Shown here in pieces: positions 20,569 through 29,767 of a DNA stretch of 64,000 nucleotides. Position numbers and translations under genes: made by a program. How positions within the stretch are numbered: the first letter of the stretch is position 1; every line of letters starts with the position of its first letter. The notes under the pieces are model-generated. The model was given only the letters and a program-made list of their open reading frames with translations, was not told the DNA's origin and did not search any database. The stretch is from positions 1 to 64,000 of the forward strand of contig JAYQLX010000003.1 of assembly GCA_038143435.1 (NCBI GenBank), given 5' to 3'. This DNA is from UBA8337 sp038143435 (GTDB taxonomy: Bacteria > Pseudomonadota > Alphaproteobacteria > RS24).

Positions 20569-21858
20569 TCAGCCATGATGGCGCAACACGTCTCCGGCCA
20601 GATAGAGCGAGCCGGCGATGATAATCAACGCCGTCTCATCATCAATCGCTGATATAGCGGCGGCCGGATTGTCATAAGCGGCGGCCGGCAAACCGACCTC
20701 CTGCGCTGCTGCGGCCAAATCGGCGGGCGATAAAGCATTGTCATTACCGTCTATCGGCACGGCGTGAATATGCATGTGCCGATCTGAAATACCGGCCTGT
20801 AAAGCGGCCAAATAGGCGTCATGCGCCTTGCTGGCCAGCATAGCGATAATGACATGCACCGGACGCGCCTCTTGCGCCATAACCCAAGCGGCCAGCATAT
20901 GCGCCGCCGCTTCATTGTGACCGCCATCGAGATAAAGCGTGGCTTCGGGCAAGCGTGCCGACAGGGCCGTCACCATTGGCCCTTTGGTCAATCTCTGCAA
21001 GCGCGCGGGCCAGCGCACGGTTTGCAAACCGGTTGCCATGGCTATTTCATCGACGCGCAAATAATCGGCGCAAGCCAGAGCCAGCGCCGCATTGTCAATC
21101 TGATGCTGCCCCGGCAAGGCCGGCAAGGGTAGGGCATGAGCCATATCATGAACGGCAAATTGCAGGGTCTGAGCCGATGCGCGCGCCGTGAAATCGCGTC
21201 CCGCCAGCTTAACCGGCACACCACGCCGCGCCGCATGCGCCAATAGAAATTCTTCCACTTGGCTTTCTTGTGCCGCCAGCATGAGCGGCACGCCCGGCTT
21301 CATAATGCCGGCTTTTTCCTCGGCAATCGACAATAGCGTATCGCCGAGAAATTCCTGATGGTCGAAACTGATCGGCGTAATGGCCGTGCATTTGGGTGTC
21401 ACCACATTGGTCGCGTCCAAACGCCCGCCCAGCCCCACTTCAAGAATAAGATAATCGGCCGGATGCTCGGCAAAGGCCAGAAAGGCGGCCGCTGTCGTGA
21501 CTTCAAAAAACGTGATCGGGCGGTCTTGATTGGCCGCTTCAACGCGCCCCAGCACTTCTTCCAAAAGCGGTTCGGCAATCGCTTCACCGCTCAAAATAAT
21601 CCGTTCGTGAAAGCGCGTCAGATGCGGCGAGTGATAAGCATGGACGCGGTGGCCTTGCGCTTCCAATATGGCGCGCAGCATGGCCGCGGTCGAGCCTTTG
21701 CCATTGGTGCCGGCAATATGGATAATGGGGGGACATTTATCTTGCGGATGGTCAAGCGCCGCCAAGAGCCGCCACATGCGGTCGAGCGATAAATCAATCA
21801 GCCTTGGGTGCAAGGCCAAAAGGCGCTCAAGCAGAAGGTCTGAACCGCTTGCCGACAC
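20569..21858 (-). CDS. folC: Folylpolyglutamate synthase/dihydrofolate synthase
   Basis: Makes dihydrofolate and adds glutamates to folates, using ATP. The protein is 429 residues, Mur-ligase fold, with P-loop AGTNGKGSTAA (49-57), the family marker VHAYHSPHLTRFHERI, and EVGLGGRLDATNVV. The start is GTG 21858, 8 bp after the accD stop, with only a weak ribosome site. The accD-folC order is standard in alphaproteobacteria and places the gene last in the trp/acc operon. Confidence 0.95.
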   Translation of the reverse strand: MSASGSDLLLERLLALHPRLIDLSLDRMWRLLAALDHPQDKCPPIIHIAGTNGKGSTAAMLRAILEAQGHRVHAYHSPHLTRFHERIILSGEAIAEPLLEEVLGRVEAANQDRPITFFEVTTAAAFLAFAEHPADYLILEVGLGGRLDATNVVTPKCTAITPISFDHQEFLGDTLLSIAEEKAGIMKPGVPLMLAAQESQVEEFLLAHAARRGVPVKLAGRDFTARASAQTLQFAVHDMAHALPLPALPGQHQIDNAALALACADYLRVDEIAMATGLQTVRWPARLQRLTKGPMVTALSARLPEATLYLDGGHNEAAAHMLAAWVMAQEARPVHVIIAMLASKAHDAYLAALQAGISDRHMHIHAVPIDGNDNALSPADLAAAAQEVGLPAAAYDNPAAAISAIDDETALIIIAGSLYLAGDVLRHHG

Positions 21859-21866
21859 GAATGGCG

Positions 21867-22742
21867 CTATGCGCCGGCGCTTTCGGGGGCGCGGCCACCG
21901 GTCAGCAAATCAATGAGCCGTGCCAAAGTGGCCGGCATATCATGGCGATGCACCACCATATCGACCATGCCATGCTCGAGTAAATATTCGGCGCGCTGAA
22001 AGCCCTCAGGCAATTTTTCCTTAATCGTATCTTGAATGACGCGCGGCCCGGCAAAGCCGATAAGCGCGCCCGGTTCAGCAATATGAACATCACCCAACAT
22101 GCCGTAAGAGGCGGTTACCCCGCCGGTTGTCGGATCGGTAAGCACAACAATATAGGGCAGACCGCGCTCGCGCAATTGCTGCACAATCACCGAGGTGCGC
22201 GGCATTTGCATGAGCGATAAAATACCTTCCTGCATGCGCGCACCGCCGGCTGCCGCGACCATGATAAGCGGCGCATGATGGGCGAGTGCCGCTTCACCGG
22301 CGGCAACCACCGCCTCGCCGGCGGCCATACCCAAAGAGCCGCCCATAAAGGCAAAATCTTGCACGGCGATAATGGCCGGCCGACCGCCCAAATCACCCTT
22401 GGCGACTTTCACCGCATCCTTATCGCCGCTTTTGGCGCGCGCTTCTTTTAAACGCTCGGCATATTTTTTCTGGTCTTTGAATTTCAAAGGGTCATGCGCC
22501 ACATCGGGCAAATCAAGCAGTTCATATTCGCCCTTATCAAACAAAGCTTGAAAGCGCGCTGTCGCCCCAATGCGCATATGATGGTCGCAGCCCGGGCACA
22601 CTTTTTGAAGGTTTTCCAAATCGCGATGAAAAATCATCTCGCCGCATTTCTTGCACGTCTCCCATAAATTATCGGGCGTATCATCATGCTCGCGAAACAC
22701 GCTTGGAAAGCGCGGACGGACGAAATTTTTAATCCAATTCAT
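21867..22742 (-). CDS. accD: Acetyl-CoA carboxylase carboxyltransferase subunit beta
   Basis: The beta subunit transfers the carboxyl group from biotin to acetyl-CoA, the first step of fatty acid synthesis. It is 291 residues, with an N-terminal zinc ribbon (C30, C33, C49, C52) and a crotonase-like carboxyltransferase core (GGSLGMAAGEAVV, AAAGGARMQEG, DPTTGGVTASY, GFAGPRVIQDTIKE). GGAGG precedes the ATG. It lies between trpA and folC on the same strand. Confidence 0.97.
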   Translation of the reverse strand: MNWIKNFVRPRFPSVFREHDDTPDNLWETCKKCGEMIFHRDLENLQKVCPGCDHHMRIGATARFQALFDKGEYELLDLPDVAHDPLKFKDQKKYAERLKEARAKSGDKDAVKVAKGDLGGRPAIIAVQDFAFMGGSLGMAAGEAVVAAGEAALAHHAPLIMVAAAGGARMQEGILSLMQMPRTSVIVQQLRERGLPYIVVLTDPTTGGVTASYGMLGDVHIAEPGALIGFAGPRVIQDTIKEKLPEGFQRAEYLLEHGMVDMVVHRHDMPATLARLIDLLTGGRAPESAGA

Positions 22743-22782
22743 AGCCTGCCTCCATATTACATCAAGACCATAGGCGAATCAG

Positions 22783-23589
22783 CTAATTCTTGTTTACACC
22801 CTCGGCCAGCGCGCTGGCAAGCGCCAGAACCTGTTTTACCGTATCGGCGCGGTTTTCTGCCGTTTCGGCAATCACATCAACCAAGGCCGAGCCAACGACA
22901 ACGCCATCGGAACTGGCCGCCAAAGTGGCGGCTTGTTCAGGCGTGCGAATACCGAAACCGACACAGACCGGCAGTTGGGTTTGTTGTTTTATGCGCGCAA
23001 TATTATCGGCCACGGCCTGTTGCTGCGGCGCGGCAGCGCCGGTAATGCCGGTAATGGAGACGTAATAGACAAAACCCGATGTATTGTTCAACACATGCGG
23101 CAGACGCTTATCATCTGTTGTCGGCGTGGCGAGGCGAATAAAATTAAGTCCGGCCTGCATGGCGGGGAGACATAATTCACCGTCTTCCTCGGCCGGCAAA
23201 TCGACAATAATCAAACCGTCAACCCCAACCTGTTTGGCCTCGGCAATGAATTTATCAACGCCATAATGATAAATCGGATTGTAATAACCCATCAGCACAA
23301 TCGGTGTGGTGTCATTTTCGGCGCGGAAATCAGCGACCATATTTAAAGTGCCCTGAAGCGTTTGACCGGCTGCCAAAGCGCGTTGCGAGGCGGCTTGAAT
23401 GGCCGGCCCATCGGCCATCGGGTCGGTAAAGGGCATGCCCAATTCAATAATATCGGCACCTGCCGCCGGCAGACCGGCAAGGATCTCGGCAGACATCTGC
23501 ACATCCGGATCACCCGCCGTGATGAAGGCAATAAAGGCCTTGCGGTTCCGGCTTTGCAAATCGGCAAATAAATCGTCAATACGGCTCAT
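22783..23589 (-). CDS. trpA: Tryptophan synthase alpha subunit
   Basis: Cleaves indole-3-glycerol phosphate to indole and glyceraldehyde 3-phosphate, passing indole to TrpB. It is 268 residues, with catalytic E49 and D60 in IIELGMPFTDPMADGP and phosphate-binding VCVGFGIRTPEQA and GVVVGSALVD. Its start lies 1 bp after the trpB stop, so the two subunits are translationally coupled. It is convergent with nothing: accD follows after 40 bp on the same strand. Confidence 0.97.
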   Translation of the reverse strand: MSRIDDLFADLQSRNRKAFIAFITAGDPDVQMSAEILAGLPAAGADIIELGMPFTDPMADGPAIQAASQRALAAGQTLQGTLNMVADFRAENDTTPIVLMGYYNPIYHYGVDKFIAEAKQVGVDGLIIVDLPAEEDGELCLPAMQAGLNFIRLATPTTDDKRLPHVLNNTSGFVYYVSITGITGAAAPQQQAVADNIARIKQQTQLPVCVGFGIRTPEQAATLAASSDGVVVGSALVDVIAETAENRADTVKQVLALASALAEGVNKN

Positions 23590-23590
23590 A

Positions 23591-24802
23591 TCAAAGCGTC
23601 ACATTTAAATGGTCGGCCACGGCAAACACATCCTTATCGCCGCGTCCGCACATATTCATCACCAATAAATGCTCGGGCGGCAAATCACCGGCAATTTTAC
23701 CGACATGCGCCAGCGCATGGCTCGGTTCCAAAGCCGGAATAATACCTTCCAAGCGGGTGATCAATTGGAACGCTTCCAAGGCTTCCGCATCGGTGGCCGA
23801 GACATAATTGACGCGGCCCGTATCACGCAAATAAGCATGTTCGGGGCCAATGCCCGGATAATCAAGCCCGGCCGAAATGGAATGGCCTTCAATGATTTGC
23901 CCGTCATCATCTTGCAAAAGATAGGTGCGATTGCCATGCAATATGCCGGGCGCGCCGCCGGCCAATGAGGCGGCATGGTCGGGCGTATCAAGCCCGAAAC
24001 CGCCGGCTTCGACACCGATAATAGTGACCTCGCGATCGTCCAAAAACGGGTGAAACAGACCCATGGCATTGGAGCCGCCACCGATACAGGCAATCAGCGT
24101 ATCTGGTAAACGCCCTTCGCGCTCTTGCATTTGCTGTTTCGTTTCGCGGCCGATAATCGATTGGAAATCGCGCACCATGGCCGGATAGGGATGCGGGCCG
24201 GCCACTGTGCCGATAATGTAAAACGTATCTTCAACATGGGTCACCCAATCGCGCAAAGCCTCATTCATGGCATCTTTCAGCGTGCCGGCACCCGAAGTGA
24301 CGGGGCGAATATCAGCCCCCAAAAGCTTCATGCGAAAGACATTGGGCTTTTGCCGTTCAATATCGGTCGCGCCCATGAAAACCGTGCACGGCAGGCCGAA
24401 GCGCGCCGCCACTGTGGCCACGGCGACACCGTGTTGACCGGCCCCGGTTTCGGCAATGATGCGGGTTTTGCCCATGCGTTTGGCCAACAATATTTGCCCG
24501 AGGCAATTATTGATTTTATGGCTGCCCGTATGGTTCAACTCATCGCGCTTCAAATAAATTTTCGCGCCGCCATAATGTTCTGTCAGGCGCTCAGCAAAAT
24601 AAAGCGGGCTGGGACGTCCGACATAATGGGTCTGCAAATCCTGCAATTGCGCGGCAAAGCCGTCATCTTGTTTGGCCGCCTCATAAGCCGCTTCCAAATC
24701 AAGGATGAGCGGCATCAGCGTTTCGGCAACAAAGCGCCCGCCATAAAGTCCAAACCGACCCTTATCGTCAGGCCCTTCGCGATATGAATTTTCTTGCGCC
24801 AA
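23591..24802 (-). CDS. trpB: Tryptophan synthase beta subunit
   Basis: PLP enzyme joining indole and serine to make tryptophan. The PLP lysine is K96 in ELNHTGSHKINNC, and the phosphate loop is CIGGGSNAMG. The frame stays open to 24838, but TTG 24802 gives a 403-residue protein beginning MAQENSYREGPDDKGRFGLY, typical of the family, four bases past the trpF stop. A start at TTG 24838 would overlap trpF more and is not supported by conservation. Confidence 0.95.
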   Translation of the reverse strand: MAQENSYREGPDDKGRFGLYGGRFVAETLMPLILDLEAAYEAAKQDDGFAAQLQDLQTHYVGRPSPLYFAERLTEHYGGAKIYLKRDELNHTGSHKINNCLGQILLAKRMGKTRIIAETGAGQHGVAVATVAARFGLPCTVFMGATDIERQKPNVFRMKLLGADIRPVTSGAGTLKDAMNEALRDWVTHVEDTFYIIGTVAGPHPYPAMVRDFQSIIGRETKQQMQEREGRLPDTLIACIGGGSNAMGLFHPFLDDREVTIIGVEAGGFGLDTPDHAASLAGGAPGILHGNRTYLLQDDDGQIIEGHSISAGLDYPGIGPEHAYLRDTGRVNYVSATDAEALEAFQLITRLEGIIPALEPSHALAHVGKIAGDLPPEHLLVMNMCGRGDKDVFAVADHLNVTL

Positions 24803-24806
24803 CTCG

Positions 24807-25460
24807 CTACCCCAGATTTTCGCCGCGCGCCGCGGCAATAAACGCTTCCATCAATTGCTCATCTTTCTCACCTGCTGCGCTTTCGACGCCGCTGGCCGTA
24901 TCGACCATGGGGGCGCCGGTCTCGGCAAGCGCTTGCGCAATATTATGCGCCGTCAAACCGCCGGCCAAAAGATAAGGCTTGGACAGGTCATACGCTTTCA
25001 AAGCGGTCCAGTCAAAGGTTTCACCCAGCCCGCCGGTCAATTGTGCCCCTTTAGGCGGTTTGGCATCAAACAAAAACCAATCGGCACAATCTTGATAATC
25101 CGCTGCGCGCGCCACACAGGCGGCGCTTTCAACCGGCAGGGCTTTAATGATGGCGGCATGCGAACGGCGTTTAATCTCAGCCACACGCGCCGGCGTTTCA
25201 TTTCCGTGCAATTGTAAACGGTGCGGACTGACCGCCGCCAAGGCGCGGTCAACCGCATCATCATCAGGGTCGACCAAAAGGGCGACACGATCCATATCGG
25301 CACGGCATGCCGCAGCCAAAGCAGCGGCATTATCTTGCGTCACATAACGCGGCGATTTCTCGACGAAATTAAAGCCGACCATATCGACGCCGAGGCGGTT
25401 CATCGCTTCAATATCGCCGCGCCGCGTCACCCCGCATATTTTGACCAATGGCGCGCCCAT
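24807..25460 (-). CDS. trpF: Phosphoribosylanthranilate isomerase
   Basis: Amadori rearrangement of phosphoribosylanthranilate in tryptophan synthesis. It is a 217-residue TIM barrel with the general base C9 in VKICGVTRRGDIEAM, then GFNFVEKSPRYV, and the phosphate-binding LLAGGLTAHNIAQAL. Its ATG shares one base with the pyrF stop (TAATG), giving tight coupling. trpF-trpB-trpA order is typical of alphaproteobacteria. Confidence 0.96.
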   Translation of the reverse strand: MGAPLVKICGVTRRGDIEAMNRLGVDMVGFNFVEKSPRYVTQDNAAALAAACRADMDRVALLVDPDDDAVDRALAAVSPHRLQLHGNETPARVAEIKRRSHAAIIKALPVESAACVARAADYQDCADWFLFDAKPPKGAQLTGGLGETFDWTALKAYDLSKPYLLAGGLTAHNIAQALAETGAPMVDTASGVESAAGEKDEQLMEAFIAAARGENLG

Positions 25461-26176
25461 TAATCACCATCCTGCGCCGCCAAATCGGCTTTAATCGCTT
25501 GTGCCGCCGCCGCCATATTATCAGCTTCGGTAATGGCGCGGCCAATGACCAATATATCGGCACCGGCACTTTGCGCCTGTTGCGGCGTCATCACCCGTTT
25601 CTGGTCATGGGCATCACTGCCGGCGGGGCGAATACCCGGCACAATGAGCTTGAAGTCATCGCCCATTTCGGCGCGCAGCGCATCAATCTCATGGGCTGAA
25701 CACACCACCCCTTGCATGCCATTGGTGCGCGCCAATTCGGCCAGTCGCAACACCTGTTCGCGCGGCGTGCCTTTTATGCCCATAGCGTGCAAATCGCTTT
25801 CGGCCAGGCTGGTCAAAACCGTTACCGCCAGCATGGTCGGCGCAGCCAAACCGCTATCGCTTGCTTGTGCCGCCGCATCGGCCGCCGCCCGCATCATCGC
25901 TGCGCCGCCGCCGCCATGCACGTTTAACAGACGCGGCTCAAGCGGCGCCAACGCATGCACGGCTTGCGCCACGGTATTGGGAATATCGTGCAATTTTAAA
26001 TCGAGAAATATCGGCATTTGGGCGTCGGCCAATTTGCGATAGCCAATGGCCCCATGGGCATAAAAATATTCCATGCCGATTTTCAGCCCATCGACCTGCC
26101 CGCTTAATTGGCGCGCCATATTTTCTGCCTTGCCGATATCCGGCGTATCAAGGGCGCAATAAATTTCAGCTTGCAT
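25460..26176 (-). CDS. pyrF: Orotidine 5'-phosphate decarboxylase
   Basis: Last step of de novo UMP synthesis. With ATG 26176 it is 238 residues: MQAEIYCALDTPD, the catalytic DxKxxD array in FLDLKLHDIPNT, and phosphate-binding LIVPGIRPAGSDAHDQ. Longer in-frame starts up to 26293 would run through lapA and add a basic, non-family segment. The start overlaps the lapA stop by 11 bp and the stop overlaps trpF by 1 bp. A pyrimidine gene inside a tryptophan operon is uncommon in the relatives I know. Confidence 0.95.
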   Translation of the reverse strand: MQAEIYCALDTPDIGKAENMARQLSGQVDGLKIGMEYFYAHGAIGYRKLADAQMPIFLDLKLHDIPNTVAQAVHALAPLEPRLLNVHGGGGAAMMRAAADAAAQASDSGLAAPTMLAVTVLTSLAESDLHAMGIKGTPREQVLRLAELARTNGMQGVVCSAHEIDALRAEMGDDFKLIVPGIRPAGSDAHDQKRVMTPQQAQSAGADILVIGRAITEADNMAAAAQAIKADLAAQDGD

Positions 26177-26612
26177 CGCTTTTTCCCGCCGCATGGCTTG
26201 TTTCACTTTCTTCACCCGATTGCGCGGCCGCCCCATCGAACGGGGCCGAGACAGCGCGCCTGGCCGGCATGTGGCCGGATATGGTCGGCTCATCGCTTTT
26301 TGGCTGCGCCTCTTTTATCATGCCACGGGCGACAGGCAAAGCGCGTAGCGATTTGTTTTTGCTGAAATAACCCATCACCCAGCCGACCAAAAGACCGAAT
26401 GAAAAAGCGGCAAATAGGGCGATAAAAAGCGGTGTGGTGAGCGCAGTTTCAGGCGCGGCACGGGTCACGTCCAAAGGGTTGACGGCCAGCGTCACGGTCT
26501 GGCGATTGAGCACGGCGAGCGGCAGAAGAACAATCAAAGAAGCGATAAAAACCAGACGGATGGCGAGGTTTTTGGCAAGTTTAGCCGCCGATGTCAGCCA
26601 TTGCCCGAGCAA
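26166..26612 (-). CDS. lapA: LapA-domain (DUF1049) inner-membrane protein
   Basis: A 148-residue membrane protein with two hydrophobic spans (about residues 18-36, LVFIASLIVLLPLAVL, and about 62-82, FIALFAAFSFGLLVGWVMGY) followed by a basic and polar cytoplasmic tail. LapA/YciS family members help balance lipopolysaccharide synthesis in enterobacteria; the role in alphaproteobacteria is less clear. It follows ihfB by 2 bp, the usual ihfB-lapA linkage. Confidence 0.82.
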   Translation of the reverse strand: MLGQWLTSAAKLAKNLAIRLVFIASLIVLLPLAVLNRQTVTLAVNPLDVTRAAPETALTTPLFIALFAAFSFGLLVGWVMGYFSKNKSLRALPVARGMIKEAQPKSDEPTISGHMPARRAVSAPFDGAAAQSGEESETSHAAGKSDAS

Positions 26613-26614
26613 GC

Positions 26615-26905
26615 TTACGAACCGCCATCGCGGTTCATGCGTTCGCGCAAATCTTTTCCGGTTTTGAAAAACGGCGCATGTTTTTTGGCGACGGCGACAG
26701 ATTCGCCGGTGCGTGGATTGCGTCCAATACGGGCATCACGCTGTTTGACTGAAAATGTGCCAAAACCACGCAATTCAACGCGGTCGCCGCGCCCCATGGC
26801 GTCACCGATTTCATCGAGCAATTGATTGACGATGGTTTCGACATCACGCTGGTAGAGATGCGGATAAAGCTCCGCGATTTTGACGATGAGTTCAGACTTA
26901 ATCAT
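26615..26905 (-). CDS. ihfB: Integration host factor subunit beta
   Basis: A 96-residue HU/IHF-family DNA-bending protein: MIKSELIVKIAELYPHLYQ, RVELRGFGTFSVKQR and the DNA-intercalating arm with GRNPRTGESV. It pairs with IhfA, encoded elsewhere. Two ATGs stand close together; ATG 26905 is chosen because AGAGG lies 7 bases upstream. A TTGACG element about 50 bp upstream on the minus strand could be a -35 box, but the matching -10 is poor. Confidence 0.95.
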   Translation of the reverse strand: MIKSELIVKIAELYPHLYQRDVETIVNQLLDEIGDAMGRGDRVELRGFGTFSVKQRDARIGRNPRTGESVAVAKKHAPFFKTGKDLRERMNRDGGS

Positions 26906-26990
26906 GCACATGCCTCTGAATTTGCTCGCTTAAGCTGCCACTAAGCCCGCCATGCGTCAAGCGTCTGTTTAAGAAATATGTTTGAGACAA

Positions 26991-27028
26991 ACCGGCCCGC
27001 CGGAGCTTTTTGTCCGACAGGCCGGTTG
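26991..27028 (-). terminator. Possible terminator between rpsA and ihfB
   Basis: Arms AACCGGCC and GGCCGGTT flank a loop of about 22 bases that carries five T's. The hairpin lies 77 bp past the rpsA stop on the minus strand. The U tract after the stem is weak (TTTGTCTC), so termination efficiency is uncertain. Confidence 0.4.
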
Positions 27029-27104
27029 GATTTTATAGCGACGGCCATGCGCCGAAAGCCGACATTTATTTATCGTCGCCTGCTTCCCTTCTTCGGTGGC
27101 TTCT

Positions 27105-28916
27105 TCAGCCGCTTTCAGCGCCCGCCTCGGCAGCTTCTTCAGCAACCCCGTCGACCGCCTCTTCAACAGGAGCCGCTTCTTCAGCCACTTCTTCGGCCAC
27201 TTCTTCAACCGGTGCTTCATCGCGGTTCAAGGCAGCGCCGAGAATATCGCCTAGCGATGCGCCACTATCGGAAGAGCCATATTGTTCGACGGCTTCTTTC
27301 TCTTCGGCGATTTCCAAGGCTTTGATAGACAGGCCGACACGGCGGTCGCGCTTGTCGAGATTGGTCACCATGGCATCCAATTTATCGCCAATATGGAAAC
27401 GCTCAGGACGTTGGTCTTGGCGGTCGCGCGACAAATCGGAACGACGGATAAAGGCCGTGACATCGCCATCGCTGACGGAAACTTCCAAGCCACCATCGGT
27501 CACTGCGGTCACTTCACATGTCACCGTGTCACCGCGGCGCAAATTGGCAACGCTCTCAAACGGATCGCCATCAAGCTGTTTAATACCAAGGCTGACACGC
27601 TCTTTTTCCTGATCGACATCGAGCACCAAAGCTTCCACGCTTTGACCCTTATTATATTGTGCCAAAGCTTCATCACCTGAAGCATTCCAGTCGAGATCGG
27701 AAATATGCACCATGCCGTCAATATCATTATCAAGACCGACAAACAGACCGAACTCGGTGATGTTTTTAATCTCGCCTTCAACTTTCGTGCCGACCGGAAA
27801 TTTCGATGAGAAATCTTCCCATGGATTTTCCATGCATTGTTTCAGGCCAAGCGAAATACGACGCTTCTCGGCATCGACCTCAAGCACCATGACTTCGACT
27901 TCTTGGCTGGTTGAGACGATTTTGCCCGGATGCACGTTTTTCTTCACCCAGCTCATTTCAGAAACATGAACAAGGCCTTCAATGCCGTTATCCAATTCAA
28001 CAAATGCGCCATAATCGGTAATATTGGTTACCCGGCCGGTCACTTTGCTATTGAGCTCAAATTTGGACGCTGCTTCATCCCATGGGTCAGCTTCCAACTG
28101 CTTCATGCCCAAGCTGATACGCTGGGTTTCAGCATTGATTTTTACCACTTGCACACGCACCGTCTCGCCGACGGTCAAAACCTCTGACGGATGATTGACG
28201 CGCCGCCACGCAATATCGGTGACGTGCAACAGACCGTCGACACCGCCCAAATCAACAAAGGCACCGTAATCAGTAATGTTTTTCACCACCCCGTCCACTT
28301 GCTGGCCTTCCAGCAAATTGGAAACGATTTCATTGCGTGCTTCGGCCCGTGTTTCTTCCATAATGGCACGACGCGAGACGACAATATTGCCGCGGCGGCG
28401 GTCCATTTTCAAAATTTGGAAAGGCTGCGGCGTGTTCATTAATGGGGTGATGTCACGCACCGGACGAATATCCACTTGGCTGCCCGGCAAAAATGCCGTT
28501 GCGCCGTCCAAATCGACGGTGAAGCCGCCTTTGACACGGCCGAAAATAACCCCTTCGACGCGCTCATCGGCTTCAAAGTTTTTCTCCAGCTTGACCCAAC
28601 TTTCCTCGCGGCGTGCCTTATCGCGCGACAGAACAGCTTCGCCCATAGCATTCTCAATACGGTCGACAAAAACCTCGACCTCATCGCCCACGCCAATCTC
28701 GGCAGGCTGGCCGGCCATGGAAAATTCACGCAAAGGCACACGGCCTTCGGTTTTCAGGCCGACATCGACAATCGCCAAATCATTTTCAATGGCGGTGATG
28801 CGGCCGCGCACAACCGTGCCCTCAATCGGCGCATCGGCGGCAAAGCTTTCTTCCAAAAGCGCGGCGAAATCATCAGTGCTCGGGTTCATACCCATTTCAG
28901 TATTTTGGTCAGACAC
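27105..28916 (-). CDS. rpsA: 30S ribosomal protein S1
   Basis: Unwinds and holds mRNA on the 30S subunit. The protein is 603 residues with repeated S1 RNA-binding domains (VKNITDYGAFVDLGGVDGLL, VTNITDYGAFVELDNGIEGL, IKNITEFGLFVGLDNDIDGM and others) and a Glu/Ala-rich acidic tail after about residue 560. GTG 28916 is preferred because AAGGAG stands 8 bases upstream; longer open frame upstream is basic and unlike S1. The cmk-rpsA order is conserved in proteobacteria. The low-complexity tail is where a small frameshift would be hardest to notice. Confidence 0.96.
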   Translation of the reverse strand: MSDQNTEMGMNPSTDDFAALLEESFAADAPIEGTVVRGRITAIENDLAIVDVGLKTEGRVPLREFSMAGQPAEIGVGDEVEVFVDRIENAMGEAVLSRDKARREESWVKLEKNFEADERVEGVIFGRVKGGFTVDLDGATAFLPGSQVDIRPVRDITPLMNTPQPFQILKMDRRRGNIVVSRRAIMEETRAEARNEIVSNLLEGQQVDGVVKNITDYGAFVDLGGVDGLLHVTDIAWRRVNHPSEVLTVGETVRVQVVKINAETQRISLGMKQLEADPWDEAASKFELNSKVTGRVTNITDYGAFVELDNGIEGLVHVSEMSWVKKNVHPGKIVSTSQEVEVMVLEVDAEKRRISLGLKQCMENPWEDFSSKFPVGTKVEGEIKNITEFGLFVGLDNDIDGMVHISDLDWNASGDEALAQYNKGQSVEALVLDVDQEKERVSLGIKQLDGDPFESVANLRRGDTVTCEVTAVTDGGLEVSVSDGDVTAFIRRSDLSRDRQDQRPERFHIGDKLDAMVTNLDKRDRRVGLSIKALEIAEEKEAVEQYGSSDSGASLGDILGAALNRDEAPVEEVAEEVAEEAAPVEEAVDGVAEEAAEAGAESG

Positions 28917-29074
28917 TTTTGTGTCTCCTTGATTATGCCAAACCCGGCGCTTTTCGTGCGCCTGACGGGTCGGACGTCCCACATCAGCACACGCGCCAAG
29001 CGCGGCACCTCAGCGGGCAATGGGTTTGAAATATGTTCGCCCCATTCACGGGACGCGGGGTTTTGGATTTCGGG

Positions 29075-29767
29075 CTAAAGGTTGATTTTTGGGTCAACCA
29101 GTGCCAGAGCCGCTGCGAACGCCTCTTCTATAGACAAATCAGACGTATCAAGCAAGGGCGCATCATCAGCTTGTTTCATCGGCGCGGTTTGGCGGTTTTC
29201 ATCGCGCGCATCGCGGGCGCGAATATCGGCCAAAACGGTTTCGAGATTTAATGACGCATCGCCCAAGCGCAATTCGGCAAAGCGGCGCTCAGCGCGGATT
29301 TCGGCACGCGCCGTGATGAATAATTTGGCCGCTGCATCGGGGCACACCACTGTGCCAATATCGCGGCCGTCGAGCACCGCGCCGGCTTTATCGCCGGGCG
29401 GCATGGCAGCAAATTGGCGTTGCGCCGCCAAAATCGCGGCGCGCACCGGCGCCATCGCAGCGACCACAGAAGCCGCAAGCCCGGTTTCGGCGCGGCGCAA
29501 ATTGGCGGCAAAATCGCCTTCTTCAAGCCGCGCCATATTGAGGTTTTCAGCCGCCTTAACGGCATCTTCTTCGCGCTCAATCGCACCGCCCGCCTCAATG
29601 GTGCTGAGCGCGACAGCGCGGTAAAGCGCGCCGGTATCGAGATAGGCAAAATCATAATGCGCCGCCAAACGCCGCGCCAATGTGCCTTTGCCCGAAGCGG
29701 CCGGCCCGTCCACGGCAATGATGCATGGGACTGTCGGTGCGGGCGCGATGACGGACCTATCAGTCAA
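29075..29767 (-). CDS. cmk: Cytidylate kinase
   Basis: Phosphorylates CMP and dCMP. About 230 residues, with P-loop VDGPAASGKGTLARRLA, YLDTGALYRAVAL, and LDGRDIGTVVCPDA. No in-frame ATG precedes the P-loop. TTG 29767, overlapping the aroA stop by 8 bp with GGGAG upstream, is the best start. Gene order aroA-cmk-rpsA is the classic proteobacterial one. Confidence 0.95.
   Translation of the reverse strand: MTDRSVIAPAPTVPCIIAVDGPAASGKGTLARRLAAHYDFAYLDTGALYRAVALSTIEAGGAIEREEDAVKAAENLNMARLEEGDFAANLRRAETGLAASVVAAMAPVRAAILAAQRQFAAMPPGDKAGAVLDGRDIGTVVCPDAAAKLFITARAEIRAERRFAELRLGDASLNLETVLADIRARDARDENRQTAPMKQADDAPLLDTSDLSIEEAFAAALALVDPKINL

Noticed and set aside
24125..24787. A 220-codon plus-strand open frame opposite trpB
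   Set aside because: Shadow of trpB; composition rich in His, Gln and Arg, with no recognisable domain.
26969..27220. A Lys-rich frame over the rpsA tail
   Set aside because: It is the Glu/Ala-rich S1 tail read in another frame; a tail frameshift is possible but cannot be shown from low-complexity sequence.
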